Shown one piece after another: positions 7,687 to 14,736 of a stretch of 27,952 bases of DNA. Made by a program: the position numbers and the translations under genes. The stretch covers positions 1-27,952 of the forward strand of contig CAMYAO010000022.1 of the NCBI GenBank assembly GCA_947253885.1, given 5' to 3'. Numbering within the stretch: the first letter of the stretch is position 1; the number at the start of each line of letters is the position of its first letter. Source of the stretch: an uncultured Clostridium sp. GTDB lineage: Bacteria; Bacillota; Clostridia; Lachnospirales; Lachnospiraceae. Below the pieces are notes generated by a model. It was not told the origin of the DNA and made no database searches. It saw nothing but the letters and a program-made list of their open reading frames with translations.

Positions 7687-10600
7687 TTATTTTACTTTTG
7701 TGCGAAGCTTTACTGTTTCTCCGTAAAAGCCGTTGCTTCCTTGAGTAATTATAGTTATTTTCAGCTTTTTCCCTCGTTTTGCTTTAATAACGGCTTTTAT
7801 GAATTTCCCCTTAGCTTTTATAATTTTATATTTTTTACCGTTTCTTAAAATCTTATATTTTTTGGCAAAAGGCACATTCCTCCACTTGAGAATCACTTTG
7901 CCCTTTTTCAAGTTCTTTTTAACCTTAGGCGCCTTAACAACAAAATACACCTCGCCTTTTTTGTTAAGCTTAGAAATCATATCAATGTGTTTAATATGTT
8001 TGAGGTCCGTCCTTTTTATTTTATATTTTTTAGAAGCGTAAATATCTCTTTTACTCCCCACCAATTTGCAACTTGGATTGTAAATTGAAATTCTGCTCCC
8101 TGAAGCAAGGGGACTGTTAACTCCTAATCTACGAATCTTGATAGCTGTTTCAATAACGGCTTTACCACCGACATGAACAGACAAATTGTTATTATTCTTT
8201 TTTAAAAGACCTGCAGGTGCGATATTTTTATGTACTTTACCTCCCGTAAAATACATATCTCCCCTTTGAATATTGATTAAAGCTCCTTTTGATTTATTGT
8301 TCTTTATTTCACCTGACTGCATATATACACTTGCCAGTCTATGATTATTGTGAATTACAGAGTTTTCATTGCTACTGTTATTTTTCAGAACAGCACCCTC
8401 TCTGATTTTCAGAGCAAAATCTCGTTTATTGCTACTGTTAGGAATGAATATCATAGGCATACAAAGACCTGCCTTTTCCATATTTCCGTCAAGTGTAATG
8501 TTTCTTAAAGTAAGCCCTCCCCCATTTATGATTATCATAGGGGATTTTAACCCATCATGACGTTTAAGGACTATTTTTCTATCAGAATTTTTTTCTCCTA
8601 TTGTGGTGTATTTGTCTATTGTAAGACTCCCCATGAGCCAAAGGGTTACATTCTTTTTCTTTCCTGTAAGTGCTATAGCTTGCTCATAGGTTTTTACGGC
8701 TTCTTTAGGAGAAAAACCGAATGCTGTGTCATCTCCGTTTTTGGGGTCAAGATACACCTCATCTAAGTCTTTTATGTCGTAAGGTTCTGTTTTTAATGCC
8801 TCTGAAATGGCACTCTGAACTTTTTCACATATAGCTTCGTGTCCGGAAATATATGGTCTTTCCAGAGTATAGTATTGCAAAATTCCGTCAATATAGGTGT
8901 TGGCAAAGCCCAGTTCCATAAGATTTTCATTATGCTTGACTATCTTAATATCATTGATTCTGTTACCCTTTACAAAAACTCTAACCTTGATAGGCTTTCC
9001 CGAAAACTCTTGTCTTGAGGAACCTGTGTAAACTCCATCTTTTAAATTGCTCGGAAGTTCTTTCACAAGGACTATCACCCTGCAAATAGCAGTTTTACCC
9101 GCCTTGTTTGTAACTCGAACAAAGGTACTTCCTATTTTTTTCCCTATTACATTCCCTTGTTGGTCAACTTCTGCGATTTTATCATCATCGCTCTTCCACC
9201 GGAAAGAATCTTCTGAAACGGAAGGAATGGAAGTAGCATTAAGGCTTGTTTTTTCTCCTTCTCTTATGCGAATCAGATTCGGATTGACTTTTATGCCATC
9301 ATCAGCAGATGGAACGAATAAAACTCTGTTTCCGGAATCCTGCAAAAGTGCCATCAAACCATCATCATTGAAAATATGTTTTACATCTTTAGAAGTAATC
9401 TTGTAGACCTGACCCTCTGCATCTTCGGAGCCTCCTTCAATCATGCCATCGTCTGTAGCAAAATTAATCTCTCCCGTCAGTTCGCCTATAATCTTGGTAT
9501 TTTTACTTTTTATATTGCTGATTTTATTCTTAGACTTATTATCCTTTATAGTGATGTCACCTTTTATAAGCATTGTGTTTTTATCAGCTAAGTCTATTCC
9601 GGGGGCATCTCCTGCATTATTTTTGATGCTACCACCCTTTAGAATAAGAGTTTTGTTCCAGTAGTGACCCACATCGCTTATACCGCCACTTCCCTCTTCA
9701 GAGGTGTTATTCTCAATGCTTCCACCCTCCATTTTGAAAATTTGATATGAGCCTGCAATACCACCTCCACGACGCTGAGCATGGTTTTTGTGAATTTTGC
9801 CCCCCTTCATTATAAGACCTTTTCCGAAAGAGCCTATGTTGACGACTCCGCCACCACTTCCGGCATCATTTGTACCACCGTTAAAAGCGGTATTTCCGGT
9901 AATCTCACCACTTATGAACTCAACGGTGGATTCTGTGCAGATTCCACCACCTCTACCATAGGTAACATTATTTTTAATAACGCCACCGTCTATTTTTACA
10001 GAAGCATTTTCACCTACATAGATAGCTCCTCCCGATTCGATTGCAACATTATTTTGTAAAATTGCTCCCTTGTTCAAGGTTAAAACACCCTTGGAATTTT
10101 CAAAGGTAGATAGGCTTATTATATTCCCTTTATTTTTGGTTTCCTTGTGACCGTCAATAATAAAATTTTCAATATGAAGTTCTCCCTGAACCTCTATCAT
10201 ATCCTTAATCATTCCCGGCTGGCGTTCCAAAACCAAAGGTGAATCTTTATCAGACTTTAGAGAAACTTCTTCTCCCTTTTTTATTCTCCATTTTGCCACC
10301 AAAACAATTTTACCATTACCGGATAACAAGCTTTTTGCCCTCTCAATAGTTTTTACACCATGGGCAGCATCTTTACCATTGTTGCCATCACTACCTTTAT
10401 CAGGATTAAAATATATCTGATTTGTTCCGTCAGGACTTGCTGTCAAAGAATTGGAAACAGCCTGTGCGATTCCTTTGCCATCCTGTATACATTGATTTTT
10501 AGGAATAGGCTGCATATCCTTAATTAAATCTTTTATAATTTCTTTAATCTCCGCCTCTGAAATCTTTGGATTCTGAGTACTTAAAATGCTGTTAGTTATG

Positions 10601-10929
10601 AGGGATTTGGTTTTCTCAAAATTTCTGATTTGCTCCTCACTATTCAGCTCTCTATGAGCTAAAACTTCAATTCCTTTGATTTTCTTGTTCGCAATCTCCG
10701 TACGCACAATTATATTCCCCACAGAAGAGGCATCAAATCCTGCACCCTGTCCTTCATAGCTTCCGTCGTTAAGTGTGCTTGCCTTAACTGAAACAGACTT
10801 TGTGGTATGTGCTTTCTTTCCTGAAGCTAACACCTGCTCTGAAACTCCCAAAGCCCATATTACAGCCATTATCAAGACTGCCACACCTAATTTGAATCTA
10901 TGTCTTGATTCCTTACCATACATACTCAT
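7687..10929 (-). CDS. large secreted beta-helix surface protein with two FMN_bind-like modules and a bacterial Ig-like domain
   Basis: An exported protein of 1080 aa from the ATG at 10929, which has AAAGGAAA at 10934-10941 and is followed at once by a signal peptide (hydrophobic about 13-35, LASGKK). An open frame extends to 11079 but runs through the promoter, so the shorter start is preferred. Domains: FMN_bind-like module 1 (about 52-163, LNDGSYEGQGAGF); a right-handed beta-helix of pectin-lyase type (about 170-490) with repeated GG-x-I-x-NN turns (IDGGVIKNN, MKGGKIHKN, MEGGSIENN, LKGGSIKNN); a BIG2-type Ig-like domain (about 545-625); FMN_bind-like module 2 (about 628-712, LKDGVYTGSS); a second beta-helix (about 722-960); and a lysine-rich Fn3-like tail (about 1000-1080). 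The covalent FMN motif S/T-G-A-T-x-S/T is absent in both modules; the second has SGHEAI there. It is the first gene of the operon with the coiled-coil protein and the protease. Likely role: adhesion or cell-surface structure, inferred from the folds. Confidence 0.87.
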   Translation of the reverse strand: MSMYGKESRHRFKLGVAVLIMAVIWALGVSEQVLASGKKAHTTKSVSVKASTLNDGSYEGQGAGFDASSVGNIIVRTEIANKKIKGIEVLAHRELNSEEQIRNFEKTKSLITNSILSTQNPKISEAEIKEIIKDLIKDMQPIPKNQCIQDGKGIAQAVSNSLTASPDGTNQIYFNPDKGSDGNNGKDAAHGVKTIERAKSLLSGNGKIVLVAKWRIKKGEEVSLKSDKDSPLVLERQPGMIKDMIEVQGELHIENFIIDGHKETKNKGNIISLSTFENSKGVLTLNKGAILQNNVAIESGGAIYVGENASVKIDGGVIKNNVTYGRGGGICTESTVEFISGEITGNTAFNGGTNDAGSGGGVVNIGSFGKGLIMKGGKIHKNHAQRRGGGIAGSYQIFKMEGGSIENNTSEEGSGGISDVGHYWNKTLILKGGSIKNNAGDAPGIDLADKNTMLIKGDITIKDNKSKNKISNIKSKNTKIIGELTGEINFATDDGMIEGGSEDAEGQVYKITSKDVKHIFNDDGLMALLQDSGNRVLFVPSADDGIKVNPNLIRIREGEKTSLNATSIPSVSEDSFRWKSDDDKIAEVDQQGNVIGKKIGSTFVRVTNKAGKTAICRVIVLVKELPSNLKDGVYTGSSRQEFSGKPIKVRVFVKGNRINDIKIVKHNENLMELGFANTYIDGILQYYTLERPYISGHEAICEKVQSAISEALKTEPYDIKDLDEVYLDPKNGDDTAFGFSPKEAVKTYEQAIALTGKKKNVTLWLMGSLTIDKYTTIGEKNSDRKIVLKRHDGLKSPMIIINGGGLTLRNITLDGNMEKAGLCMPMIFIPNSSNKRDFALKIREGAVLKNNSSNENSVIHNNHRLASVYMQSGEIKNNKSKGALINIQRGDMYFTGGKVHKNIAPAGLLKKNNNNLSVHVGGKAVIETAIKIRRLGVNSPLASGSRISIYNPSCKLVGSKRDIYASKKYKIKRTDLKHIKHIDMISKLNKKGEVYFVVKAPKVKKNLKKGKVILKWRNVPFAKKYKILRNGKKYKIIKAKGKFIKAVIKAKRGKKLKITIITQGSNGFYGETVKLRTKVK

Positions 10930-11032
10930 ATAATTTCCTTTCTTGGATATAATCCAGTTAAATTTCATCTCAATTAAGCTGTAGCCTAATGAGAAGTCCA
11001 TATACTCATTTTTTATAAATTCATTAAAAACT

Positions 11033-11052
11033 GTTAGTTGTATATGACTAAC
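11033..11052. promoter_or_regulatory. inverted repeat over the start site of the surface operon, possible operator
   Basis: GTTAGT at 11033-11038 and ACTAAC at 11047-11052 are perfect arms around an 8-base spacer. The repeat overlaps the downstream edge of the -10 box and the expected transcription start, a typical position for a repressor site. No regulator gene is adjacent. It could also fold in the RNA leader. Confidence 0.4.
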
Positions 11053-11079
11053 TATACTAAAGACAACTATCATTGTCAA
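11051..11079 (-). promoter_or_regulatory. near-consensus sigma-A promoter of the surface-protein operon
   Basis: On the minus strand TTGACA (11079-11074) and TATAGT (11056-11051) are separated by exactly 17 bases. A transcript from here would have a leader of roughly 115 bases before the ATG at 10929. The promoter sits inside the longer open frame that extends to 11079, which argues for the shorter protein start. Confidence 0.8.
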
Positions 11080-11111
11080 TAGTAAAAATATGGGTTCTTT
11101 TCAAAAGATTC

Positions 11112-11405
11112 TTAGTTATCAAGACATATGTTACACTTTGAGAAATACTCGGATACTATTTCATTAGGACTTTTGAAATTAAGACTGGTCTTAGCTGTGC
11201 TGTTATATCTTTGCATATGTTTTCTTACAGCCGTTTTCAGTTCTTTTTCACTTCTAAATATCTTTCTACCATAGAGTATTTTTCCATCTTCTCTATGACT
11301 TCGTTCTACTTTTCAATTTTGCCATGGTGAATATGGTCTTTCTTCATTCCCAAATAATCAGCAACTAATTGAAATCTTGTTTTTCTATTGGTCTTTTCTG
11401 CATCA
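11112..11405 (-). pseudogene. C-terminal fragment of a DDE (IS3/IS481-like, rve-type) transposase
   Basis: Not an open frame, but clear when two minus-strand frames are joined. Upstream is NRKTRFQLVADYLGMKKDHI with GKIEK. Downstream is ERSHREDGKILYGRKIF, then KTSLNFKSPNEIVSEYFSK and a stop at 11112-11114. The block K-V-E-R-S-H-R-E-D followed by a Y-N-x...L-N-x-K-S-P-N-E motif is the C-terminal catalytic end of integrase-core transposases (E is the third DDE residue). The frames join if one A is restored in the A-run near 11309-11314. The N-terminal two thirds are missing. It is a relic separate from the IS3 element that follows on the other strand. Confidence 0.7.
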
Positions 11406-11486
11406 TTTATGCATTATACTTATAAAAGTGGACACATTTAAAAAATAGATATACGCTTAACTTAGACACCATAAGGAGGTATTTTT

Positions 11487-11768
11487 ATGGCCACAAGAAA
11501 TCACTATGACGAGGATTTCAAAAGAACCCTCGTGGAACTTTACCACAACGGTAAAACACAAGCTTCACTTATCAAAGAATATGGGGTATCACAATCAGCA
11601 CTCACAAAATGGATTAAACAATATTCAACCGTCGAGACAGACAGCGGAGAGGTTCTTACAGCCAAACAAGTTAAAGAACTTCAAAAGCGTATGGCTCAAC
11701 TTGAGGAGGAAAATCAAATATTAAAAAAAGCGATTGCCATATTCACGCCACACTCAAACAACGATTAG
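11487..11768 (+). CDS. IS3-family transposase OrfA
   Basis: A 93-aa DNA-binding subunit of an IS3 transposase. It begins MATRNHYDEDFKRTLVELY and carries a helix-turn-helix (QASLIKEYGVSQSALTKWIKQY, about 27-48) and a C-terminal leucine-zipper-like helix (KELQKRMAQLEEENQILKK, about 63-81). The ATG at 11487 follows AAGGAGG at 11473-11479. An A7-G slippery stretch at 11723-11730 near the end (codons for LKKA) is the usual site of the -1 frameshift that makes OrfAB in this family. The orfB frame downstream is indeed in the -1 frame. The gene is intact but useless for transposition because orfB is truncated. Confidence 0.92.
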   Translation: MATRNHYDEDFKRTLVELYHNGKTQASLIKEYGVSQSALTKWIKQYSTVETDSGEVLTAKQVKELQKRMAQLEEENQILKKAIAIFTPHSNND

Positions 11769-12003
11769 ATGCTGTTTACAAGTTGCAACACCAATACACT
11801 ATTAAAACTCTTTGTCGAGTTCTAATAGTTAATCGCAGCACTTATTACAAGCATTTTTACTCGAAACCTGCTCCTAGCACCTGTGAAAATCAAGTCATTC
11901 GTAAGCACATATTACAAATTTATTCTGACTATGATAATTCTCTAGGCGCTTACAAAATTCGTCGTGTTTTAGAACGTGATTATGGCATTAACATCAGCAT
12001 CGG
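11723..12003 (+). pseudogene. IS3-family transposase OrfB, truncated
   Basis: From the slippery site the -1 frame reads ...HATLKQRLDAVYKLQHQY, then IKTLCRVLIVNRSTYYKH and KIRRVLERDYGINISIG. This is the start of the IS150-type OrfB before its integrase core. Similarity ends near 12003, and the rest of the frame (to 12082) is antisense to a phage terminase fragment. The DDE catalytic domain is missing. Confidence 0.85.
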
Positions 12004-12094
12004 TAGCGAGCTTTTCTACAAGAGATTTCTTTTTACGACCTGCACCGATTCTTTTTCCACCTCTGCCACCTGTATTATTTGATTTTGTAGGCAA
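12004..12094 (-). pseudogene. phage terminase small subunit (P27-type) N-terminal fragment
   Basis: On the minus strand a TTG at 12094-12092, preceded by GAAAGGTGGTGAG, opens MPTKSNNTGGRGGKRIGAGR, then KKKSLVEKLATD. The pattern G-G-x-R-x-G-A-G-R-K-x-K-x-L-x-(D/E)-K-L is typical of the start of P27-family phage small terminases, which recognise DNA for packaging. Similarity stops where the IS3 remnant begins, so only about 30 codons survive. A prophage was probably here and was deleted through a junction with the IS. The short length limits confidence. Confidence 0.55.
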
Positions 12095-12220
12095 ACTCTC
12101 ACCACCTTTCTCCTATTACCCTTTTGATTTCGCCCTTTTTGTGCGTGAGACCCCACGCCCGTTCCCCAAGGGATAGATTCGTAGAGATAATTACCGCCCC
12201 TCCCCATCTTTTGTCTTTAA
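12095..12220 (-). other. possible phage cos-like region upstream of the terminase fragment
   Basis: The minus strand contains GGAACGGGCGTGGGGTCTCA followed by CGCACAAAAAGGGCG and then the terminase start. A G-rich stretch followed by TCACGCACA just before a P27-type small terminase is what I recall from the packaging-start regions of cos siphophages. That comparison is from memory, so this is a suggestion. No gene is seen here. Confidence 0.3.
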
Positions 12221-12244
12221 TGCGTATTATATACATATTACGCA
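12221..12244. promoter_or_regulatory. 24-bp imperfect palindrome, probable operator of toxin-antitoxin module 1
   Basis: TGCGTATTATAT at 12221-12232 faces ACATATTACGCA at 12233-12244, with 10 of 12 positions pairing. It lies 8 bases upstream of the -35 box of the module. RelB/DinJ antitoxins usually bind such palindromes to repress their own operon. Confidence 0.5.
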
Positions 12245-12252
12245 CATATCCA

Positions 12253-12281
12253 TTGACTTTTTCTCTTTTATTTAGTATACT
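12253..12281 (+). promoter_or_regulatory. sigma-A promoter of toxin-antitoxin module 1
   Basis: TTGACT (12253-12258) and TATACT (12276-12281) are 17 bases apart. The ribosome binding site AGGAGG starts only 10 bases after the -10 box, giving a very short leader. Confidence 0.75.
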
Positions 12282-12305
12282 TTACTTGAAAGGAGGGTGA
12301 GAATA

Positions 12306-12584
12306 ATGGCTAAGGTAAGCACAAATATTAATCTTGATCCCGTGCTTAAGAAAAACGCACAGGAACTTCTTAAGGATTTAGGCATGGATCTTACAACCGC
12401 TGTTACAATTTTTTTACGCCAGACTGTACGAGAACAAGCTATCCCATTTGAAATCAAACGTGATGTCTTTAACGCTGAAACTATTGCTGCATTAGAAGAG
12501 TATAGTGAAATGAAAGCACATCCTGAAAAATATAAACGCTATTCTTCTTTTTCTGATGCAATGTCCGAGGTATTAAATGCTTGA
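12306..12584 (+). CDS. RelB/DinJ-family antitoxin, module 1
   Basis: A 92-aa antitoxin from the ATG at 12306 (MAKVSTNINLDPVLKK). It has AGGAGG at 12291-12296, 9 bases upstream. A longer frame could use a GTG at 12297, but that codon lies against the ribosome binding site. The N-terminal ribbon-helix-helix (about 3-45: STNINLDPVLKKNAQELLKD, then LTTAVTIFLRQ) is the DinJ/RelB DNA-binding fold, and the C-terminal part wraps the toxin. It overlaps the toxin gene by 8 bases, which couples their translation. It stops at TGA. Expected role: neutralise the YafQ toxin and, with it, repress the promoter at 12253-12281 through the palindrome upstream. Confidence 0.93.
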   Translation: MAKVSTNINLDPVLKKNAQELLKDLGMDLTTAVTIFLRQTVREQAIPFEIKRDVFNAETIAALEEYSEMKAHPEKYKRYSSFSDAMSEVLNA

Positions 12585-12855
12585 AGTAGTACTATCCAAT
12601 CGGTTTAAAAAAGACTTAAACCTGGCACAAAAACGAGGATTTGACTTGAATCTTCTAAATGAAGTTGTTGATATCCTTGCAAATGAATCTCCTTTGCCTG
12701 AAAAGTATCGTGACCATGACTTAATCGGAAATTTCTCCGGTTTTCGTGAATGTCACATTAAACCTGACTGGCTTCTTGTATACAGATTGGAAGCAGATGA
12801 CCTTGTATTAATGCTTTTCAGAACAGGAACACACTCAGATTTATTTAAGAAATAG
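12577..12855 (+). CDS. YafQ-family mRNA interferase toxin (RelE superfamily), module 1
   Basis: A 92-aa ribosome-dependent endoribonuclease toxin of the YafQ type. The family's catalytic set is present in order: H47, H60 (in GFRECHI), D64-W65 (PDWLLVY), H86 (RTGTHSDLF) and F90. These match the spacing described for E. coli YafQ (H50, H63, D67, W68, H87, F91). The gene starts inside the antitoxin gene (ATG at 12577) and ends 12855. A hairpin terminator overlaps the stop. All key residues are kept, so the module looks active. Confidence 0.94.
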   Translation: MLEVVLSNRFKKDLNLAQKRGFDLNLLNEVVDILANESPLPEKYRDHDLIGNFSGFRECHIKPDWLLVYRLEADDLVLMLFRTGTHSDLFKK

Positions 12856-12881
12856 CCATTCTTCGGAATGGTTATTTTTTC
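12851..12881 (+). terminator. terminator of toxin-antitoxin module 1
   Basis: A 10-bp stem (ATAGCCATTC with GAATGGTTAT) with a TTCG tetraloop is followed by TTTTTT. It overlaps the toxin stop codon. Confidence 0.85.
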
Positions 12882-12926
12882 TGTCAATCTCCTCTTCATA
12901 CTTTTCTTTACCTATGACTCCATATT

Positions 12927-12965
12927 CTTTACTTTTACATTGGTTATTGGTGTAAAAAAGTAAAG
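12927..12965. repeat. hairpin between the two toxin-antitoxin modules
   Basis: CTTTACTTTTACA at 12927-12939 faces TGTAAAAAAGTAAAG at 12951-12965, pairing with a two-base bulge around an 11-base loop. Role unknown; it may be an extra terminator or the scar of an insertion. The rest of 12882-13053 shows no gene. Confidence 0.45.
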
Positions 12966-13053
12966 ATATTGCAAATAATGAATTGCCTTTAAACAATTTC
13001 AAATGAATAGTTATTTTATTCCAATACCTTCATATAATCCCTCTTCAGAACAG

Positions 13054-13082
13054 TTACAAATGTTAAACATTTGTGATACAAT
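13054..13082 (+). promoter_or_regulatory. promoter of toxin-antitoxin module 2
   Basis: TTACAA (13054-13059) and TACAAT (13077-13082) are separated by 17 bases, and the ribosome binding site AAGAGGTG follows at 13092-13099. The spacer is almost filled by a palindrome, so a bound repressor would block the polymerase. Confidence 0.6.
13056..13074. promoter_or_regulatory. 19-bp perfect inverted repeat within the promoter of module 2, probable operator
   Basis: ACAAATGT and ACATTTGT are perfect 8-base arms around TAA. The repeat lies between the -35 and -10 boxes, the classic position for autorepression by an antitoxin. Its sequence differs from the palindrome of module 1, suggesting separate specificities. 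Confidence 0.6.
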
Positions 13083-13106
13083 TACATCAATAAGAGGTGT
13101 ATAACT

Positions 13107-13397
13107 ATGGCTAAGACTGCAAATATTAATGTTCGTATCGAACCGGAAGTAAAACAGGATGTGGAAAATCTTTTTGGTAGCTTTGGTATCTCTGTTACCG
13201 ATGCCATAAATATTTTCTTGCGTACCTCTATCATGGAAGGTGGGTTTCCTTTCATCATTAAACAGCCAAAATTTAATGCTGAAACAGAAGCTGCCATGCA
13301 GGAAGCACGTGACATAATAGCTGGTAAAATTCCAGCCAAAACTTACCACTCCGCAAAAGAACTCTTTAATGAATTGGATGCGGAGGATGGAATTTAA
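13107..13397 (+). CDS. RelB/DinJ-family antitoxin, module 2
   Basis: A 96-aa antitoxin beginning MAKTANINVRIEPEVKQD, with the same fold as module 1: a ribbon-helix-helix over about 4-45 (TDAINIFLRTSIMEGGFPF) and an acidic C-terminus (NELDAEDGI). The ATG at 13107 has AAGAGGTG at 13092-13099. Its TAA overlaps the toxin ATG by one base (TAATG). Sequence divergence from the module 1 antitoxin is large, so this is not a recent duplicate. The gene is intact although its toxin partner carries a stop codon, so it may persist as an orphan antitoxin or regulator. Confidence 0.92.
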   Translation: MAKTANINVRIEPEVKQDVENLFGSFGISVTDAINIFLRTSIMEGGFPFIIKQPKFNAETEAAMQEARDIIAGKIPAKTYHSAKELFNELDAEDGI

Positions 13398-13675
13398 TGC
13401 TACAACTTCAAACATCAACAAAGTTCCGTAAGGACTACAAACGAATCAAGAAACGTGGTTACAATGTTTCTTTGCTCCAAGATATCCTTGACAAGCTCTG
13501 ATCTGGAGAAAAATCGGAAGCAAAGTATAAAGATCACGCACTTACCGGTTCCTATAAAGGATTCAGAGAATGTCACATCCAACCGGATTGGCTTTTAATA
13601 TACGCCATCTACGAGGATAAACTTATTCTCGTTGCATCTAGAACAGGTACTCATGCTGATTTGTTTGATATGTAA
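13397..13675 (+). pseudogene. YafQ-family toxin with an in-frame TGA, module 2
   Basis: The frame from the ATG at 13397 runs to TAA at 13673-13675 and codes 92 positions, the same length as module 1. Codon 35 (13499-13501) is TGA, between DILDKL and SGEKSEAKYKDHAL. All catalytic positions are otherwise kept (H47, H60 in GFRECHI, D64-W65, H86 in RTGTHADLF, F90). The stop lies before all of them, so the translated product would be inactive. The preservation of the rest suggests that the nonsense change is recent. TGA serves as the normal stop of the module 1 antitoxin, so recoding is not expected. Confidence 0.88.
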
Positions 13676-13757
13676 GGCAGGAAAGTCACTCATTTAAGAG
13701 TGGCTGAGAGTATGAAAAATTTTCTGTAAATAGATCTTCTATGATTAATGAATTAGT

Positions 13758-13794
13758 GAGGATAGGTAAGTGTTCGAACTTGCCTATCCTCTTT
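13758..13794. terminator. strong bidirectional hairpin terminator
   Basis: GAGGATAGGTAAGT at 13758-13771 pairs with ACTTGCCTATCCTC at 13778-13791 (13 Watson-Crick pairs and one G-T) around a small loop, followed by TTT. It ends transcription from module 2. Confidence 0.7.
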
Positions 13795-13835
13795 GACTAT
13801 AACGAACGGATTTTTCAGTATCAATAACAGCACTA

Positions 13836-13867
13836 GGAAGTTTGCGTTCAAATGTGCGCAAACTTCC
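13836..13867. repeat. perfect 11-bp inverted repeat
   Basis: GGAAGTTTGCG at 13836-13846 and CGCAAACTTCC at 13857-13867 are exact arms around 10 bases. There is no T-run on either side, so a simple terminator is unlikely. It lies between the toxin-antitoxin region and the IS256 remnant. Confidence 0.5.
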
Positions 13868-13891
13868 CCCCTAGAATTACAGAATCGATTT

Positions 13892-14735
13892 TTATTCAGA
13901 CAATCGACCAGGATACATGATGACTAGTTCGCCATGTACCTTACCCCAGTTCCGGATTGACATAGACCATTTCTTTGTTGCTTCAAACGTAGCCAGATAT
14001 AAGGCTTTTAATAAGGCTTGTTGGCTAGGAAATACGCTACGTTGACTGTTGATTCTTCGATAAGTTGAATTCAAACTTTCAATAGCATTGGTTGTATAGA
14101 ATGCTTTTCTGACATCCGAAGAGAACTTAAAAATCGGTACGATAGAATCCCAGTTGTCATACCATCTTTTCATTGCTGATGGATAAAGAGGTGTCCATTT
14201 CTGGTTGACTTCAGCTAAGCGTCTTAGGGCCGTTTCTTCTTTTGGCGCTGTGTAGATCGTCTTGAGATCCTTGGCAAAAGCCTTCCTGTCTTTGTAGAAA
14301 CATACTTCAGAGTATTACGCACCATGTGTACAATGCAGCGTTGATGTTCTGTTTCTGGGAAGGCTGTAGTAACGGCCTCTTTTAATCCAGAGAGTCCATC
14401 GGAACATAAGATTAGGACATCCTCTACTCCTCGATTTTTGAGACTGTTTAAGACACCAAGCCAGTACTTACTTCTCTCATTCTCCACAACTTCGATGGTG
14501 AGCACTTCCTTCTTTCCATCCTCATTAATGCCTAGAACTACATAGGCAGCAAGCTTACTAACGATGCCGTCCTGGCGAACGGAAAAGTGAATTGCATCAA
14601 TGAACAAGATAGGATAAACACTGGAAAGAGGACGGGTTTGCCAGTCTTCAACCTGTGGCAAAATCTTATCTGTCACATCGGAGATAAAGCCTTCAGAAGC
14701 TTCAAAACCATAGATATCTTCTAAGGTTTCTGAAG
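13892..14735 (-). pseudogene. IS256-family transposase, copy 2, frameshifted and 5'-truncated
   Basis: Read on the minus strand, the catalytic core starts ...ETLEDIYGFEASEGFISDV and contains LFIDAIHFSVRQDG (first Asp) and LCSDGLSGLKEAV (second Asp). A one-base loss near 14285-14300 (in the A-run of the codons for STKDRK) shifts the frame. The other frame then reads DRKAFAKDLKTIYTAPKEET and continues to MKRWYDNWDSIVPIF and FYTTNAIESLNSTYRR (the DDE glutamate), ending at 13892. The N-terminal third is missing; at about 14735 the sequence switches to a MATE transporter gene. It is clearly related to, but not identical with, copy 1 at 3405-4166. Confidence 0.9.
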
Positions 14736-14736
14736 C

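Larger units (their letters stand above)
11414..12003 (+). mobile_element. IS3-family (IS150 group) element, 3' half deleted
   Basis: The left end is probably near 11414, where TATACTTATAAAAGTGGACA resembles IS3-family terminal repeats. orfA is complete, and orfB breaks off near 12003 where sequence of another origin begins. The right terminal repeat is absent, so the exact borders and any target duplication cannot be shown. Confidence 0.7.

Noticed and set aside
10930..11079. Longer N-terminus of the beta-helix protein starting at 11079
   Set aside because: It would translate through a near-perfect promoter, and the extension precedes a normal signal peptide with its own ribosome binding site at 10934-10941.
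12104..12240. 66- and 63-aa open frames across the terminase/cos-like region
   Set aside because: They overlap in opposite directions, contain low-complexity proline or basic stretches, and are explained better as readings through noncoding phage DNA.
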